64,000 bases of DNA from Pseudomonas versuta (lineage in GTDB: Bacteria > Pseudomonadota > Gammaproteobacteria > Pseudomonadales > Pseudomonadaceae). Positions 53,278 to 61,822 of the stretch are shown here, in pieces (position 1 is the first letter of the stretch; each line of letters begins with the position of its first letter). The stretch is taken from positions 682,001 to 746,000 of the forward strand of contig NZ_CP012676.1 in the NCBI RefSeq assembly GCF_001294575.1. The letters are read 5' to 3'. Both the position numbers and the translations under genes were made by a program. The notes beneath the pieces are model-generated. The model worked only from the letters and a program-made list of their open reading frames with translations. It was not told the origin of the DNA and did no database searches.

Positions 53278-55941
53278 ATGAGCGCATCAGCCGAAAACTC
53301 GACTTCGATCGTCATCGATCTCGATCACAGCGATAGCAATACAAAGCTTGAGGTAAATCAGCTCGTTCAGCATCAGAGCTACAGCACGCTTGCGAAGCGC
53401 ATTAAGACAGATTTAGATAGTGCCAAGAAGCTCCGTCAGCTCCAACACGCCTCTCGAATAGAAAATGAATATCCGTATGGCAGCGGATTGGTTTACTTCA
53501 TTGATGGTACCCGCGGCGCAGGAAAATCTACGTTCTTGCAAAGCGCCTTTGACGCACTGGGAAATGAAAAGACCGAGCCCAGCGTCAGCCGATTGGCCTA
53601 TATCGATCCAAGCCGCATTGAACACAGTGAAATCATCCTACTGAGCATCTTAAAAGCCCTTAAAGACCGCATTAAGTGTGCTAAAAACGGCTCTAGCTTG
53701 GACCAGGAAAACCTACTCAAACACTTCCGCGAGCAGTTCAAGAAACTAGCAGGAGGGTTAAGCCTTTTTACCCAGAACCACGATCAACTTCAGGATCTAG
53801 ACCCGGAACTGTTTTTTGAGTGGGGCTTGGAGCGGGCAGGGCACAGTGCGGAGCTGCGCAAAAACCTCCACGCGCTTCTCGATTTGGCCTGCCAGGTTCT
53901 AGGCACTGATGCGCTCCTCCTCGCCTTTGACGACGCCGATACCCATGCGCACCACGCGCGTAGCGTGCTCGAATGCATACGTAAGTACCTCGATACTCCA
54001 CGCCTAGTGGTACTTGTAACCGGCGACATTGAACTGTATTCATTAATGGTCAGGGATCACTTTTATGAGAGCCTAGGCGATGCCAAGCATGGTCAGGCGA
54101 AGGAGCGCGCAGACCAGCGTCATAAGATGGTCGATCATCTAGAAGACCAATATCTTCTCAAGCTTTTCCCCATGCACCGTCGTTTGCAATTGCGACCGCT
54201 GTGGAATCTTCTTCAATATGATGAAAACCGGTTCCGACTGGCCCATTCTCAATGGGATAAGCAGCTAACTCCAAATGAATTAGTCGGCACTTTGATCCGG
54301 CGCGGCCTGCGAATCAAAAATCCGCGTGATCTTGATCTCTATCGAGAGTTCCTACTAAAACAGCCATTGCGCTCGGTGCTTCAAGTGCTGTCTCGATGCG
54401 CGCCCTACTATGACCCAGAAGGCCCTGACACATGGAGTCAAAACCTTTCCGAAGCTCTGAGCGAGAGCTTACGTGCGCTAGCTTTGGGCAGCTTGTATAA
54501 GTTTGGTGTGGATGTTGACGCCATCGCAGCCCACGAACTACCTGCACTTACCAAGGCCGTGTTTGACTTGGCAATACGTGACGGCGATTTCGACACGGCT
54601 GTGTACCTCCGCCCCCAGCCAAGTGACGCTGATCTCAAGAACAGCTTTGCCGCACTTTCCGCGGATGTAACACGTTTATGCGCGGAGAAACCGGCAGCGC
54701 TAATCGACTACATGCTGGCTGCACCTGGCAGCGTGGCGCTGTTCGGACGGGTGTTAAGGCGCAAGGGTAAAGAACTCCAGACTGCAGAAGCTCGTCAGAC
54801 CCTACGCATACAGTTCGAACAATATATGGGCATCGGACGCAAAGAGGACGCCTTGAATTGGGCCCGCCACGCTGTAGCAATTCTCTCTGCACCTCATGGA
54901 GCTAACCCGAAAAACCCACTGGTCTACTCCGGCATCATTGGCCTTAACAAAGGCAAGCCTGACCACGCCCCTATTGAGAGCGAATCTGGCTATAGGTCGG
55001 CTCTTAGCGTCATCAGAGAATTCAACGAACTACCAGCTTTCGCGCTCAGCCTTGTGGATGTATCGGGAACATCATCTCGGACCTATGCATCGATCTACAA
55101 TATCCTTGGCCTTATAGCCCGGCTGCTCTCACTTCAACCGAAAGGTGGCCAATACCCTGTACTTAGTGTGTTACCGAAGCCGTTTCCTCCGTTGAGCGTA
55201 TCCCAACCCCAATGGGAAGCCGACACGGCTGATGAAGAGGAGCTCGAGCAAGATGCGTCTGGGGACGCAGGAAAGCTCACCACACTCGAAACAGCGATCA
55301 AACATTGGCTTACCGTAACTGTAGAAACCCGCAAACAGTTGAACCCATCGGCTGTACTGATCGGAAAGATCTGGACCCGCCTGTATTTCAGTCTTGAGAA
55401 AGTGTGTGAGGCCAACCGATCGAAGGTCTCCTCTATGTCGACGGGAACGGGAACAGCCAGCCTCATGGAGCTTTTTGCTTTGTGCGTCATCAATGCTGTC
55501 TACATCGAGGAGCAGGATCACCATTTAAGTAGCAGTACAAATTCTACTGACAGTAGTTCTGCGTTGGATCGTACTAATCCGCAGACGTCAGCCAAAGCTT
55601 TTATTGATAAGTTCAAGGATATCAGTGACTCTCGCAAAGAGCTCCCTCTGACCTACCTCATTGCAACCTGTCCCTTGCTCTTAGGGCTATTGCAGGCAAC
55701 TCCTAAAGCGAAGGAATTGGTCGATGCTCTTCTGTCCTGTCTCCCTGCTTCATTGGATGCGCATGAAGAATCAAGCGATTCACGGCCTGAAAATTTAGCG
55801 CTTCAAGCTAAAGATTTGATGTGCTCTACGAACACTTGGAAAAAAATCAACAAAACATACATTTCCGGTACTAAATGGAAAAATATGCCGACCCAGGACC
55901 GTCCTCAAGACAGCTCTGATGAGGAGTCAGTAGGACCTTGA
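53278..55941 (+). CDS. rdrA: RADAR ATPase RdrA
   Basis: This 887-residue protein has a P-loop at residues 77-84 (GTRGAGKS, in YFIDGTRGAGKSTFLQ) and Walker B LLLAFDDAD at 213-221. Then comes VVLVTGDIELYSLM, a sensor strand of this KAP/AAA-like ATPase. The rest is helical and ends in a low-complexity acidic tail. RdrA partners with the adenosine deaminase RdrB, encoded immediately downstream with overlapping stop and start, in RADAR phage defence. AGGA six bases before ATG 53278 supports the start. Size and neighbour fit the family. Confidence 0.88.
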   Translation: MSASAENSTSIVIDLDHSDSNTKLEVNQLVQHQSYSTLAKRIKTDLDSAKKLRQLQHASRIENEYPYGSGLVYFIDGTRGAGKSTFLQSAFDALGNEKTEPSVSRLAYIDPSRIEHSEIILLSILKALKDRIKCAKNGSSLDQENLLKHFREQFKKLAGGLSLFTQNHDQLQDLDPELFFEWGLERAGHSAELRKNLHALLDLACQVLGTDALLLAFDDADTHAHHARSVLECIRKYLDTPRLVVLVTGDIELYSLMVRDHFYESLGDAKHGQAKERADQRHKMVDHLEDQYLLKLFPMHRRLQLRPLWNLLQYDENRFRLAHSQWDKQLTPNELVGTLIRRGLRIKNPRDLDLYREFLLKQPLRSVLQVLSRCAPYYDPEGPDTWSQNLSEALSESLRALALGSLYKFGVDVDAIAAHELPALTKAVFDLAIRDGDFDTAVYLRPQPSDADLKNSFAALSADVTRLCAEKPAALIDYMLAAPGSVALFGRVLRRKGKELQTAEARQTLRIQFEQYMGIGRKEDALNWARHAVAILSAPHGANPKNPLVYSGIIGLNKGKPDHAPIESESGYRSALSVIREFNELPAFALSLVDVSGTSSRTYASIYNILGLIARLLSLQPKGGQYPVLSVLPKPFPPLSVSQPQWEADTADEEELEQDASGDAGKLTTLETAIKHWLTVTVETRKQLNPSAVLIGKIWTRLYFSLEKVCEANRSKVSSMSTGTGTASLMELFALCVINAVYIEEQDHHLSSSTNSTDSSSALDRTNPQTSAKAFIDKFKDISDSRKELPLTYLIATCPLLLGLLQATPKAKELVDALLSCLPASLDAHEESSDSRPENLALQAKDLMCSTNTWKKINKTYISGTKWKNMPTQDRPQDSSDEESVGP

Positions 55942-58478
55942 ATAACGACATGCGCGAACAGCCTATCTCAGTTCTTGCTCAGATAGGCACTACGCTTCTT
56001 TCCAGTAACAAGGTACTTGCCTTGTTGCGGCAGACGCCGTTTCATCAGCCTCTTAGCTTGCGAGAACTACGTGAGGCGGCGTATCTGGGGCATTTACCTT
56101 GGTCGGCTCGCTTACCTGATCACGTTTTTGAACATAGCTGGCAATTGCTGGCACAACAGGCTGCTAACAGAGACAGAGCTTGCCTATTGATAAATGCATT
56201 GCAGGCAATGAGCAATGAGTTTTTGGAGCACCGGCACGGTGCCTTGTATGTTAGGCAACAGAAGTTTGGTGCTTGGCAGCAAAGTGTTGTCAGTCGCATA
56301 TCAGGCTTGCCTTTGCTGGCGGCTGCAAAAGCCTCAGTGCTGCCTCACCCACAGCCTGCAATCGAGATGCGGACCCAATGGCCCTGGGAGCCTCCGCAAA
56401 GCTGGGCTAGCAAGAATCTGCCTGTCGTCAGCCCATACGACCCTTTTGTAGAAGATTACTTAGGCCGTGAGGGACTGCATGAGACGCATATGCACCTTAA
56501 TGGGAGCACGCATGCGGAGAATTGTTGGCTGCGGGCACTTCGTACGCCCAAACAGGAAACCAAGGACTTCAGTCTAAAGTGGAACAGCCTCAGCGCGTCC
56601 GACGCAGTAGCAGTTCGTGAATTAGCGCGATCCATCGACCCGGACCTCTCGCCTGTTGAATTGCATCGTCAACTAGTCGCAGCCAGCCGCTTGAGAAAGT
56701 GGCTGGTGGCGGCAGCGACCGGTACGCTCAGCGCAGAAGTCAAACTTCCCCATGATCTCATTGAGCTGATGGACGACGAAAGCCTACAGAAGGAAGTGCC
56801 GGAACCAGTGCCGGCACAATTGCAGCTTTCAGCGAATAGTAGCGCGGCGGACGAGTTGTATTGGATACAACACTTTTTACGCAGGAGCATGAATCATTCT
56901 AGCGTAGCGCTCGATCGCATGTTCCACACTTATCTAGTTCTCCAAAACCAGTATTATCGCCTTCTGGTGCAAAGCGAAGAGCAATTTGGTTTCGATCAGT
57001 TTCAGAAGTTTACGTACAACCAGTTGCGGGAACCCGCCGAGGAGGACTATTTGCCTCGTTTCTGGGCCATGCATGGCAAAGCGAATAACGTAAGTCGCAC
57101 TACCTATCTCGAAGGTCGACTGTCACCTAAAAACACATTACGTAAGAACCACAAGCTGCTCAAAGCTGTTTTGGGCGGTTATTGGTGTTACCTAAATAAT
57201 CAAGATCCTCAGGGGCGTGGAGTAAATCCGTCGCCCGGTAAACTTGGTGAGTTGCTGGAGAGGCTAGAAGAACATTTTCGCAAAACGTCGCCCCTTGATC
57301 GCTCGCACCACCGCCTTGCTTTAGTTGTGCATTTCATAAAAAAATCTTGGACGCCCGGCCGAAAGGCAGGTCCGTACCGCTTTTATAAGCAACGTTTGGA
57401 GCTTGAACTTACAACTAATGTATTGCTGGAATGCCTAGCTCGCTGGCCCCGCCTGAGAAGCTGGATACGCGGAATCGATGCCGCTGCAAATGAACTACAT
57501 GCTCCTCCTGAGATATTTTCCAGTTGCTATCGTGTGTGCCAGCGGGCAGGCCTCACTCACCGCACCTATCATGCTGGTGAGGACTTTGCGCACCTTTTGA
57601 GTGGGCTTCGCACCATATATGACGCATTGGAGCTTCTTGATCTGCGTGACGGTGACCGCATAGGTCATGGAACAGCGATGGGTATCTCGCCCAAGCTGTG
57701 GCTGGAGCGTATGCCGGGTCAGTTGGTGATCAAGAAAGGCGAATGGATGCTGGACTTGCTGGCCGCGTGGCGTCTGCTTCGTACCATACCAAGCGCAGCA
57801 GTCGCAGCCGCGCGTGTGGCGGATGATTTGACTAAATGCGCAGGCGAAGTGTTCCGCCGAGAAATGAGCTGTACCTCACTAGAGGCCGTTATGGAACTCC
57901 GGCACCTAAACATTCGCTTTGTACAGGCTGCCCTAGAAACAGATTGGTCCCCAGGCATAACTCCGCTAAGTGATCTCTGGCAGAGTGAGGCGCAAAGGGT
58001 CATGGATGCTAAACGAAGCCGCCCTCAACACTTAAAGCTGTTGTGGGAATGGCTCAGCGATCGAGATTTGTGGGAGCGAAGTGAGACACTGCAGAGTGTT
58101 GACGCGGCTTATTTCGATGAGGCCACCTATCTGCATCTCCAGCAGGCATTAATGCGTGAAGTCGCTCACCGCAATGTGATCATCGAAACACTGCCATCAA
58201 GCAATGTGCGCATCAGTCAGTACAACAGTTTTAGTGAGCACCACTCTCTACGCTGGATGCGCGCTCCGGGCTTTGTTCAAGAAGGAGATCCAGAAATTAT
58301 GGTTTCTCTCGGATCGGACGATCCAGGAATTTTTGCCGGGGATCTGAATGGTGAGTTCTACCAGCTATATGGCGCTCTGCGCAATCACGGCCTAAACGAC
58401 CGTGCGGCACTGGCGCTCCTAGCCCCAATCAATGAGCGTGGCCGCGCTTATCGTTTCCATGACCCGCTACTGGGCTAA
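55938..58478 (+). CDS. rdrB: RADAR adenosine deaminase RdrB
   Basis: This protein of about 846 residues belongs to the metal-dependent adenosine deaminase superfamily. Zinc-site and catalytic motifs are all present: HMHLNGS at 184-190 (HxH), THRTYHAGEDF near 545, DRIGHGTAMG near 573 and SLGSDDPGIF near 792. Large insertions separate them, as in RdrB, which assembles into large shells and deaminates adenosine in nucleotides or RNA during infection. TTG 55938 overlaps the rdrA stop by four bases (TTGA); ATG 55950 is an alternative start, four residues shorter. No accessory SLATT-type gene follows. Confidence 0.9.
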   Translation: MNNDMREQPISVLAQIGTTLLSSNKVLALLRQTPFHQPLSLRELREAAYLGHLPWSARLPDHVFEHSWQLLAQQAANRDRACLLINALQAMSNEFLEHRHGALYVRQQKFGAWQQSVVSRISGLPLLAAAKASVLPHPQPAIEMRTQWPWEPPQSWASKNLPVVSPYDPFVEDYLGREGLHETHMHLNGSTHAENCWLRALRTPKQETKDFSLKWNSLSASDAVAVRELARSIDPDLSPVELHRQLVAASRLRKWLVAAATGTLSAEVKLPHDLIELMDDESLQKEVPEPVPAQLQLSANSSAADELYWIQHFLRRSMNHSSVALDRMFHTYLVLQNQYYRLLVQSEEQFGFDQFQKFTYNQLREPAEEDYLPRFWAMHGKANNVSRTTYLEGRLSPKNTLRKNHKLLKAVLGGYWCYLNNQDPQGRGVNPSPGKLGELLERLEEHFRKTSPLDRSHHRLALVVHFIKKSWTPGRKAGPYRFYKQRLELELTTNVLLECLARWPRLRSWIRGIDAAANELHAPPEIFSSCYRVCQRAGLTHRTYHAGEDFAHLLSGLRTIYDALELLDLRDGDRIGHGTAMGISPKLWLERMPGQLVIKKGEWMLDLLAAWRLLRTIPSAAVAAARVADDLTKCAGEVFRREMSCTSLEAVMELRHLNIRFVQAALETDWSPGITPLSDLWQSEAQRVMDAKRSRPQHLKLLWEWLSDRDLWERSETLQSVDAAYFDEATYLHLQQALMREVAHRNVIIETLPSSNVRISQYNSFSEHHSLRWMRAPGFVQEGDPEIMVSLGSDDPGIFAGDLNGEFYQLYGALRNHGLNDRAALALLAPINERGRAYRFHDPLLG

Positions 58479-58815
58479 GTATTGGCCAGAGGTGTAGACC
58501 GCCCCTTTCTATCGTTCAAAAGGATGAGTATGTTAGGACTTTGGGGGGCAGTCTCCTGGAAGCCACACACGGCATGTGTTGCTCGTGTCTATCGCTTTTA
58601 TCCGCCGCATCTTCTTGAAGTTTATCTAAGCGCTAGGTTTTCGTTCCGGTTCGGACCCTCAGATCTGATCTAAAAACTTTTTATATAGTTTTCAAAGAGC
58701 GTTTTTGAAGGCTCATCGTATCGAAACTACTTCTATCTTGATTTTCTCTGATAGCCGACTTCGGTTGAAGGTGATACGCAAAGCCTGGGCCGAGGCTCAA
58801 GACTTTTAATCATCT
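58479..58815. other. Gap between convergent genes, nothing seen
   Basis: These 337 bases are AT-rich in the second half and contain no supported gene or strong hairpin. Confidence 0.45.
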
Positions 58816-59619
58816 TTAAAGAGTTTGCTCAGCAGGATCAGGGTCTACCTGTTCGTACATGGTTTTTTTGTATTCAATTGGGTGGCCAACAATCTCGTCA
58901 GCGTAATCGCACTTGCGATCCATGAGGTTGTTTAGGTAGGTGCTGGGCGGCGTCAGTAAATCACTATTTTTTGTAGCTGTTGCGAGCAACCAAATCAATC
59001 CAATTCCAACCTCTATACAGAAAACCATGCCGATTTCTACCTGTTGCCCCCAATGATAAAGGGTGACGAAGTCATATTCAGACTCCGCTTCGCCCCTATC
59101 TTTTTTGATATGAGGCATCAGACCCCTAGGGTTTGGATGTGCCCCGAAGTCTATGCATACGTTGTACAGAGCTTTGAGGTACTCCTCTAGATCTGCTTGA
59201 TGTTTACCTACCTCAACGGCAGCTAATTCAACCGCTGGGCCAAAGGTTTTTTTGTGCAGTCTGAGGGCGTCCTTATCCTTGTGACGGTTCTCCCAGAGAA
59301 TCTCCGTTTCGGGCCTGTTCTTAGCGACAAGTAAAGCGTAACTGGCGCATTCCAACGCCGTTCTAAGCGAACTATGTATCGCAGCAGGATGCCCAGAGAT
59401 AGCAGTGCGGACAGCAGCAAGGAAAACTGCCTGAGATTGAAGTGCTAATTGTTGAGCCGCTGAGCCGAGGACTCCCCAATTTATGATCTGTTCGCCAATC
59501 TTGTTTACGCACTCATTCAACAGCTGGAGAGCTAAAGGGTTTTTTTCCCGTACTTCCTTGGTAACGGTGTCCGCACCATCCAAATAAACAGTGAGGAAAT
59601 TGTTTGTCGGATCGTTCAT
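58816..59619 (-). CDS. Helical protein of unknown function next to RADAR
   Basis: This is a 267-residue protein with CAGGAAG about six bases before ATG 59619; a longer frame from 59646 is less likely. I do not recognise it with certainty. SSLRTALECASYALLVAKNRPE and the preceding QLALQSQAVFLAAVRTAISG resemble the helical core of DUF5677-like, HEPN-related families, but the R-x4-H motif is not clear. One hydrophobic stretch (IGMVFCIEVGIGLIWLLATA) may be membrane associated. Convergent with rdrB. Confidence 0.6.
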   Translation of the reverse strand: MNDPTNNFLTVYLDGADTVTKEVREKNPLALQLLNECVNKIGEQIINWGVLGSAAQQLALQSQAVFLAAVRTAISGHPAAIHSSLRTALECASYALLVAKNRPETEILWENRHKDKDALRLHKKTFGPAVELAAVEVGKHQADLEEYLKALYNVCIDFGAHPNPRGLMPHIKKDRGEAESEYDFVTLYHWGQQVEIGMVFCIEVGIGLIWLLATATKNSDLLTPPSTYLNNLMDRKCDYADEIVGHPIEYKKTMYEQVDPDPAEQTL

Positions 59620-59916
59620 TTTATCTTCCTGATTTGATGGGTACATAAATTTAGCTGTTTTTTCAAAACATGAGAGCAGGTAATAGCTGCAAGATGAACT
59701 TCTGCAGCCATCCAGAGGATTTATAAAGTATTTAGGCCTGTTTTTCAGAGCATGGCTGCGTCAGATACGGCGCGGGCCTACTGGAACGGTTACAAACCTG
59801 CAGCTTTTTTTAGATCTTTTGATGCCAAATATAGCACTGCGTCTTCAACCTCGGGCTGCGAGACTCCTTCAGCATCCATTGGCAGGAACAGACGAGCAGG
59901 AATGTCGCCCCGAAGG

Positions 59917-60162
59917 TCAGGGAACTGCGCTTTGGTGCCGCCGAAATGTGTCTGCATAGGGTTTGTAATCTGCTCGGTTGTAGGCGCTCCGCATTTCGTC
60001 CTTGTCACCTTCGGCGAGCGCCACCTCGATCAACTCAGGCTCCCGCTCCCAACCATGCTCGTTGAGAATAGTGCTGGCCATTGAGGGCATTCCATGTCTA
60101 CCTGACGCCTTTCGTGAACCATCCGCTTCAGCGCCATGTTTACTAAATAATGGCAGACCCAT
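59917..60162 (-). pseudogene. C-terminal remnant of a second P4-type integrase
   Basis: The minus strand reads HGMPSMASTILNEHGW, then IEVALAEGDKDEM and SAYNRADY. That matches the second half of the catalytic domain of P4-family integrases, including the nucleophile region AYNRADY. The box II segment HGMPSM lacks the usual HGFRSM arginine, and nothing upstream of it belongs to the gene. It abuts and slightly overlaps the 3' end of the intact integrase. It is probably the leftover of an earlier insertion at the same site. Confidence 0.65.
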
Positions 60163-61402
60163 TTACGTTGCGTGTCACAAAGTCGGCCCAATCAGCCATC
60201 AATACACGGCGTTTTTCCAATAAGTCACTTCGCCAGTAGGCCGCCTCAGCGCCGCTGGCGACAACGTGAGCCAAAGCCATCTCGCAGACTTCGCGTGCAT
60301 GGGGTGTACATTCAGCAGCCCAGTCCCTGAATGTGCTGCGAAACCCGTGAGCAGTAATGACTTTGTCATTGCTATCGCGCCAGCCCTTGCCACCATCTTT
60401 CAGGTCCTTTTGATCCATGCGACGCAAAGTCATTAACATGGCCATATTGCTAATGGGGCGACCTTTACGAGCCCCTGGAAACAGCAACGAACTACCTTTG
60501 ATTCGTGGGATAGTTTCGAGCAGTGCGATGAGCGCATCCGATAGCGGCACGGTATGAATTTTTCCCGCTTTCATTCGCACCGCTGGAATCGTCCATAGCT
60601 TGGTTTTCAAATCAACCTCACTCCAGTCGGCTTCAAGAACCTCGCTGGTTCGGCACGCAGTGAGGATCGCCATTTTGAGTGCGTAGGCGGATTGACCTTC
60701 GACACTTTCGAGTGCCGGCATGAAACGAGCCAATTCCGAGTAGGGTAATGCAGGGTGGTTTTGGGTACGTTTAGCCTTGGAACTCGGTGGCAGCAGCTTG
60801 TCGAGGTGTCCACGCCAGCGTGCTGGATTTTCACCGTCTCGCAATCCACGTGCTTTGGCGGCATCAAGGACTAGTTCGATCCTGTTACGAACCCGGCTAG
60901 CTGTTTCGGCTTTGCTGCTCCAGATGGGTTTTAGAATATCGAGGACGTGCTCGGTGGTGATCTGGTTGGTGGCGAGTTCGCCGATGACGGGCGCGGCGTA
61001 AGTAGCCAGTGTGTTCGTCCATTGCTGGGCGTGTTTGACGTTTTTCCAGCCAGCACGGTGAGCTTCTATGTAATCGGCTGACACGTCCCGGAACGTGATG
61101 GCTTTATTTTTCCGTTGCAGCTCAGCGGTCACCTGTGCCGCTCGTTCATCGTCACGAGCCTGTAAGGGGTCAATACCATCGCGCAATAAACGGCGCTTAT
61201 CGCTACTGTTTTGCCGAGCTTCCTTAAGGCCGATTGCAGGATAGGTGCCTAACCCCATCTCCCTCCGCTTTCCGGAGAGCTGGAAGCGCAGTACCCAATA
61301 CTTCTTCCCATTGGGCTTGATCAGGAGACGTAGGCCATCTCCGTCCTCGTAGGTGCCTGGGGTCGTCAGGTTTTCAATTTGCTTAGCGGTCAGCTTTCCC
61401 AT
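60143..61402 (-). CDS. int: P4-type tyrosine integrase
   Basis: This 419-residue site-specific recombinase has an N-terminal DUF4102 arm-binding domain (LTAKQIENLTTPGTYEDGDGLRLLI, in parts: DGDGLRLLIKPNGKKYW). A core-binding domain lies at about 100-200. The catalytic residues are R251 (TACRTSE), H352 and R355 (HGFRSTF), H379 (LAHV) and nucleophile Y389 (AAYWRSD). AAGGA lies seven bases before ATG. It lies 164 bases inside attR and is transcribed inward, the normal layout for tRNA-integrating islands. It should carry out insertion at and excision from tRNA-Ser. Confidence 0.95.
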   Translation of the reverse strand: MGKLTAKQIENLTTPGTYEDGDGLRLLIKPNGKKYWVLRFQLSGKRREMGLGTYPAIGLKEARQNSSDKRRLLRDGIDPLQARDDERAAQVTAELQRKNKAITFRDVSADYIEAHRAGWKNVKHAQQWTNTLATYAAPVIGELATNQITTEHVLDILKPIWSSKAETASRVRNRIELVLDAAKARGLRDGENPARWRGHLDKLLPPSSKAKRTQNHPALPYSELARFMPALESVEGQSAYALKMAILTACRTSEVLEADWSEVDLKTKLWTIPAVRMKAGKIHTVPLSDALIALLETIPRIKGSSLLFPGARKGRPISNMAMLMTLRRMDQKDLKDGGKGWRDSNDKVITAHGFRSTFRDWAAECTPHAREVCEMALAHVVASGAEAAYWRSDLLEKRRVLMADWADFVTRNVNGSAII

Positions 61403-61420
61403 GGGAATATCCTTTATCTA

Positions 61421-61446
61421 TTTTGTTCCCCCATTTGTTCCCCCAC
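61421..61446. repeat. Right copy of the C-rich terminal repeat
   Basis: TTTTGTTCCCCCATTTGTTC, then CCCCAC, matching 20745-20771 apart from one base. It lies just upstream of the integrase start, where arm-type binding sites are expected. Confidence 0.65.
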
Positions 61447-61565
61447 AACGGCTAGGAAGGTGACGAATGTTGGTAGATGTCTTGAGACGATGATAGGCTT
61501 GAAAGCGCCGTAATATAAAGGGTTGTGAGGCGTTTTGGGTTTGTGGTGGATTTTAATTTGGCGGA

Positions 61566-61579
61566 CTCCTTCACCGCCA
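61566..61579. repeat. attR core of the island
   Basis: CTCCTTCACCGCCA, an exact copy of the tRNA-Ser 3' end, marks the right junction. Confidence 0.85.
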
Positions 61580-61590
61580 CATTAAGTAAA

Positions 61591-61631
61591 CACAAACCCC
61601 TGATTTTCCTAGAGAAAGTCGGGGGTTTGTG
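61591..61631 (+). terminator. Probable original tRNA-Ser terminator, displaced by the island
   Basis: CACAAACCCC (61591-61600) and GGGGTTTGTG (61622-61631) are perfect complements, with GATTTTCC/AGAAAGTC inside. It starts 12 bases after attR, where a tRNA terminator would sit before integration. GTTTCTGG follows. Confidence 0.6.
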
Positions 61632-61822
61632 GTTTCTGGCGTCTGGAAAAGGGCGGATGCCCGGACTTGAAGCCTGGATTACGTATCTCCTCAAGCTCGG
61701 GAATTTCGCTGTGATCTGTGCATTTTCCAAACAAATATTGTGTTCTTCAGTGCGTTGTTCCCTTTGTACCAGGCTCCTAAAGTTGGCCTCCCAAGCCCAC
61801 TTCACAATCAGGAAACCTTCTA

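Larger units (their letters stand above)
20697..61579. mobile_element. Integrated genomic island (about 40.9 kb) in tRNA-Ser, defence-rich
   Basis: The element lies between attL in the tRNA-Ser 3' end and attR at 61566-61579. A P4-type tyrosine integrase at its right end is transcribed inward, away from attR. The left end carries satellite-like genes (AlpA, YagK/YfjJ type, winged-helix protein). No capsid, tail, conjugation or obvious self-transfer genes are present, so it probably moves with help from other elements. Cargo includes Avs3, RADAR, SIR2, HEPN, STAND, HNH and PLD proteins. An IS3-family copy and an AraC fragment show secondary insertions and decay. Confidence 0.88.
61403..61822. 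other. Right junction region
   Basis: These 420 bases hold the right C-rich repeat, attR, and the former tRNA terminator. After 61579 the sequence is host chromosome. CAGGAAACC before 61823 is the ribosome site of the next gene. Confidence 0.6.

Noticed and set aside
53278..59619. RADAR with a third membrane accessory gene
   Set aside because: The gene after rdrB is convergent and does not resemble a SLATT or other known accessory closely enough.
59790..60008. 72-codon minus-strand frame after the integrase remnant
   Set aside because: It overlaps the integrase fragment in another frame, has no clear start and no similarity I can name.
20697..61579. Complete prophage
   Set aside because: No terminase, portal, capsid, tail or lysis genes are present; AlpA and integrase fit a satellite or island.
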